Assembly (NCBI RefSeq): GCF_027944005.1
Contig: NZ_AP027204.1
Span: 2,170,001-2,234,000, forward strand
Direction: 5' to 3'
Length of the DNA stretch: 64,000 nt
Source of the DNA: Polynucleobacter sp. SHI8
GTDB taxonomy: Bacteria > Pseudomonadota > Gammaproteobacteria > Burkholderiales > Burkholderiaceae
Both the position numbers and the translations under genes were made by a program. Of the stretch, positions 62,568 through 64,000 are shown piece after piece. Each line of letters begins with the position of its first letter. Positions within the stretch are counted from its first letter, which is position 1. Under the pieces are notes generated by a model, which had not been told where the DNA came from, made no database searches, and saw only the letters and a program-made list of their open reading frames with translations.

Positions 62568-63998
62568 CTAGAACATAGTTTCTGATATCTGACTACGCTC
62601 TTTAACGAGTTCAGAGGGAATCAGTACAGAACCTACAAACATTCCCAAAGAGCTGAATGCCAATCCAACCATTTGCGGTGGAATTACCTCATGAGGCATG
62701 ATTGCCTCCATCATAATCCAAGAGACTAGGCCGAGGGCAACAGCTAATAGGCCGCCCAATGGCGTTGCTTTGGACCAATAGACGCCACATAAAAGGGGCA
62801 CAAAAGCTGATACCAACGTAACTTTATAAGCACTCTCTACCATTTTAAAAATGGATAACTCTGAATTCATGGCAATGATAGTCACTAGTACACTGAACAC
62901 TAAAGTAGTTACTCGCATAATCAAAAGATATTGCTCTGCAGTCAATTCTTTAAAAAATCCCTTAACGATGTTTTCAGAAAATGATACGGAAGGAGCCAAA
63001 AGGGTCGCACTAGCACAACTTTTAATGGCTGATAGTAAAGCTCCAAAGAAAATCACCTGAGCAAACATAGGTGTCTGACTCAAAATCAATTGCGGCAAAA
63101 TTAATTGTGAATCATTTTTTAAGCCTTCTTTGACCATTTCTGGGTCAAGCATATTCGCCGAATAAGCTAAGATCATTGGAATAAAAGCAAAACAGAAATA
63201 CAGTACACCGCCCAAAATCGCCGCACGTTGGGCAATTTGTACCGTTTTTGATGAAGTAACTCGCTGAAAAACGTCTTGTTGCGGAATCGATCCAAGCATC
63301 ATCGTACATAAGGCGGCTATAAAACCCATAATTTCCGCAAAATTAGCTTTTGGGAAAAAGTTAAATAAGCCAGCGTTATTGGCGTGCTCTACGACGTTTA
63401 CCACCCCACCAGCCATACCAGTTACTTCATGACCAATAAATAATAGGCCAAGAACAATAATAATCATCTGCAAAAAATCAGTTACAGCAACTGCCCACAT
63501 ACCACCGAAAAGGGTATAAATTAACACGCTACCTGATCCAATTAACATGCCAACATCGCGAGAAATTTCTCCGCCAGATACCACATTAAAGACTAAGCCA
63601 AGAGCCATGATTTGCGCTGACACCCATCCTAAGTAGGACGCGGCAATACATAATGTAATCAAGACCTCAACGGTACGACCATATCGATCCCGATAAAAAT
63701 CACCAATTGTGAGGTATTTAGCTTGATACAGTGGCTTCGCAAAAAATAAACCAACTAAAACTAGACACATGGAAGAACCAAAGGGGTCAGCAACTACACC
63801 GGCTAAACCCTCCTGCAAGAAAGTTGCTGGTGCGCCCAATACAGCCTCTGCTCCAAACCAAGTTGCAAATACTGTCGCAGTGACTACGTACATGGGCAAT
63901 GCATGACCCGCAGCAGCAAAGTCAGTAGCGTTTTTTACTTTTAAGGAGGCTAATAAACCAATTGCTACTGAAATGACCCAGTAGAGAAGAACGAACCA
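62568..63998 (-). CDS. Sodium:solute symporter family protein (5' truncated by window)
   Basis: A transporter of the SSS family with at least eleven visible helices. It has GDFYRDRYGR after the third helix, GGMWAVAVTDFLQMIIIVLG typical of the family core, SIPQQDVFQRVTSSK, and a helix with SAIKSCASATLLAPS. The frame stays open to the window edge (YWVISVAIGLLASLKVKNATDFAAAG), so the start lies outside. The substrate is unknown; the symport ion is probably sodium. Confidence 0.9.
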   Translation of the reverse strand, partial: WFVLLYWVISVAIGLLASLKVKNATDFAAAGHALPMYVVTATVFATWFGAEAVLGAPATFLQEGLAGVVADPFGSSMCLVLVGLFFAKPLYQAKYLTIGDFYRDRYGRTVEVLITLCIAASYLGWVSAQIMALGLVFNVVSGGEISRDVGMLIGSGSVLIYTLFGGMWAVAVTDFLQMIIIVLGLLFIGHEVTGMAGGVVNVVEHANNAGLFNFFPKANFAEIMGFIAALCTMMLGSIPQQDVFQRVTSSKTVQIAQRAAILGGVLYFCFAFIPMILAYSANMLDPEMVKEGLKNDSQLILPQLILSQTPMFAQVIFFGALLSAIKSCASATLLAPSVSFSENIVKGFFKELTAEQYLLIMRVTTLVFSVLVTIIAMNSELSIFKMVESAYKVTLVSAFVPLLCGVYWSKATPLGGLLAVALGLVSWIMMEAIMPHEVIPPQMVGLAFSSLGMFVGSVLIPSELVKERSQISETMF

Positions 63999-64000
63999 AA

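Overview
The window is a chromosomal segment of a low-GC (roughly 40 % by eye, not counted) betaproteobacterium of the order Burkholderiales, most likely Polynucleobacter or a close freshwater relative. The evidence is gene order: lptD-surA-pdxA-rsmA, miaB-ybeY-ybeX-lnt-glyQ-glyS-gmhB-plsC, pepP-ubiH-like-dusB-fis-purH-ruvCAB, and tyrS-anmK-erpA-argC-rpsI-rplM, with class A RNase P RNA next to pyrC. The genus is inference; no database search was possible.

Region 1 (1-12.2 kb) is mixed accessory and metabolic DNA. It holds the end of an ABC-F gene and several unrecognised proteins. Two of these are paralogues flanking a response regulator/HD-GYP phosphodiesterase, and one of the paralogues shares a C-terminal tail with a 60-residue neighbour. 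There follow a quinone-reductase-like enzyme, a DUF1080 lipoprotein, a decayed acyl-CoA ligase remnant, gamma-glutamyltransferase, a TerC/universal-stress fusion, an NhaR-like regulator and an SbtA-type bicarbonate transporter.

Region 2 (12,365-21,298) is a compact 8.9-kb integrative element inserted in a tRNA-Met(CAU) gene. It is bounded by a perfect 51-bp direct repeat that rebuilds the 3' part of the tRNA. It carries a tyrosine integrase, a small serine recombinase, an HUH-type replication initiator, a ribbon-helix-helix protein in an overlapping small-gene operon, an unknown 228-residue protein, and seven small exported proteins, most of which share a C-G ... [IV]-[ND]-[RK]-x-[ST]-G ... 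G-x-C-x-K pattern. An 11-bp motif, AGTTAGATACT, recurs at both ends and upstream of the serine recombinase gene. I see no capsid, terminase, Zot-like, relaxase or type IV secretion gene. This is the best candidate in the window for an undescribed system.

Region 3 (21.3-64 kb) is mostly housekeeping: SodC, MgtC-like protein, a GT39-type glycosyltransferase and a putative Na+/H+ antiporter; tRNA thiomethylation, ribosome maturation and lipoprotein acylation; glycyl-tRNA synthetase; LPS/outer-membrane assembly (GmhB, PlsC, LptD, SurA); peptidoglycan recycling (AmgK, MurU, AnmK); Holliday-junction processing; ribosomal proteins S9/L13; and AspRS. Non-coding genes here are RNase P RNA and a probable small RNA of about 100 nt with an anti-Shine-Dalgarno stretch upstream of rplM. 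The window cuts the first gene (ABC-F) and the last gene (sodium:solute symporter).
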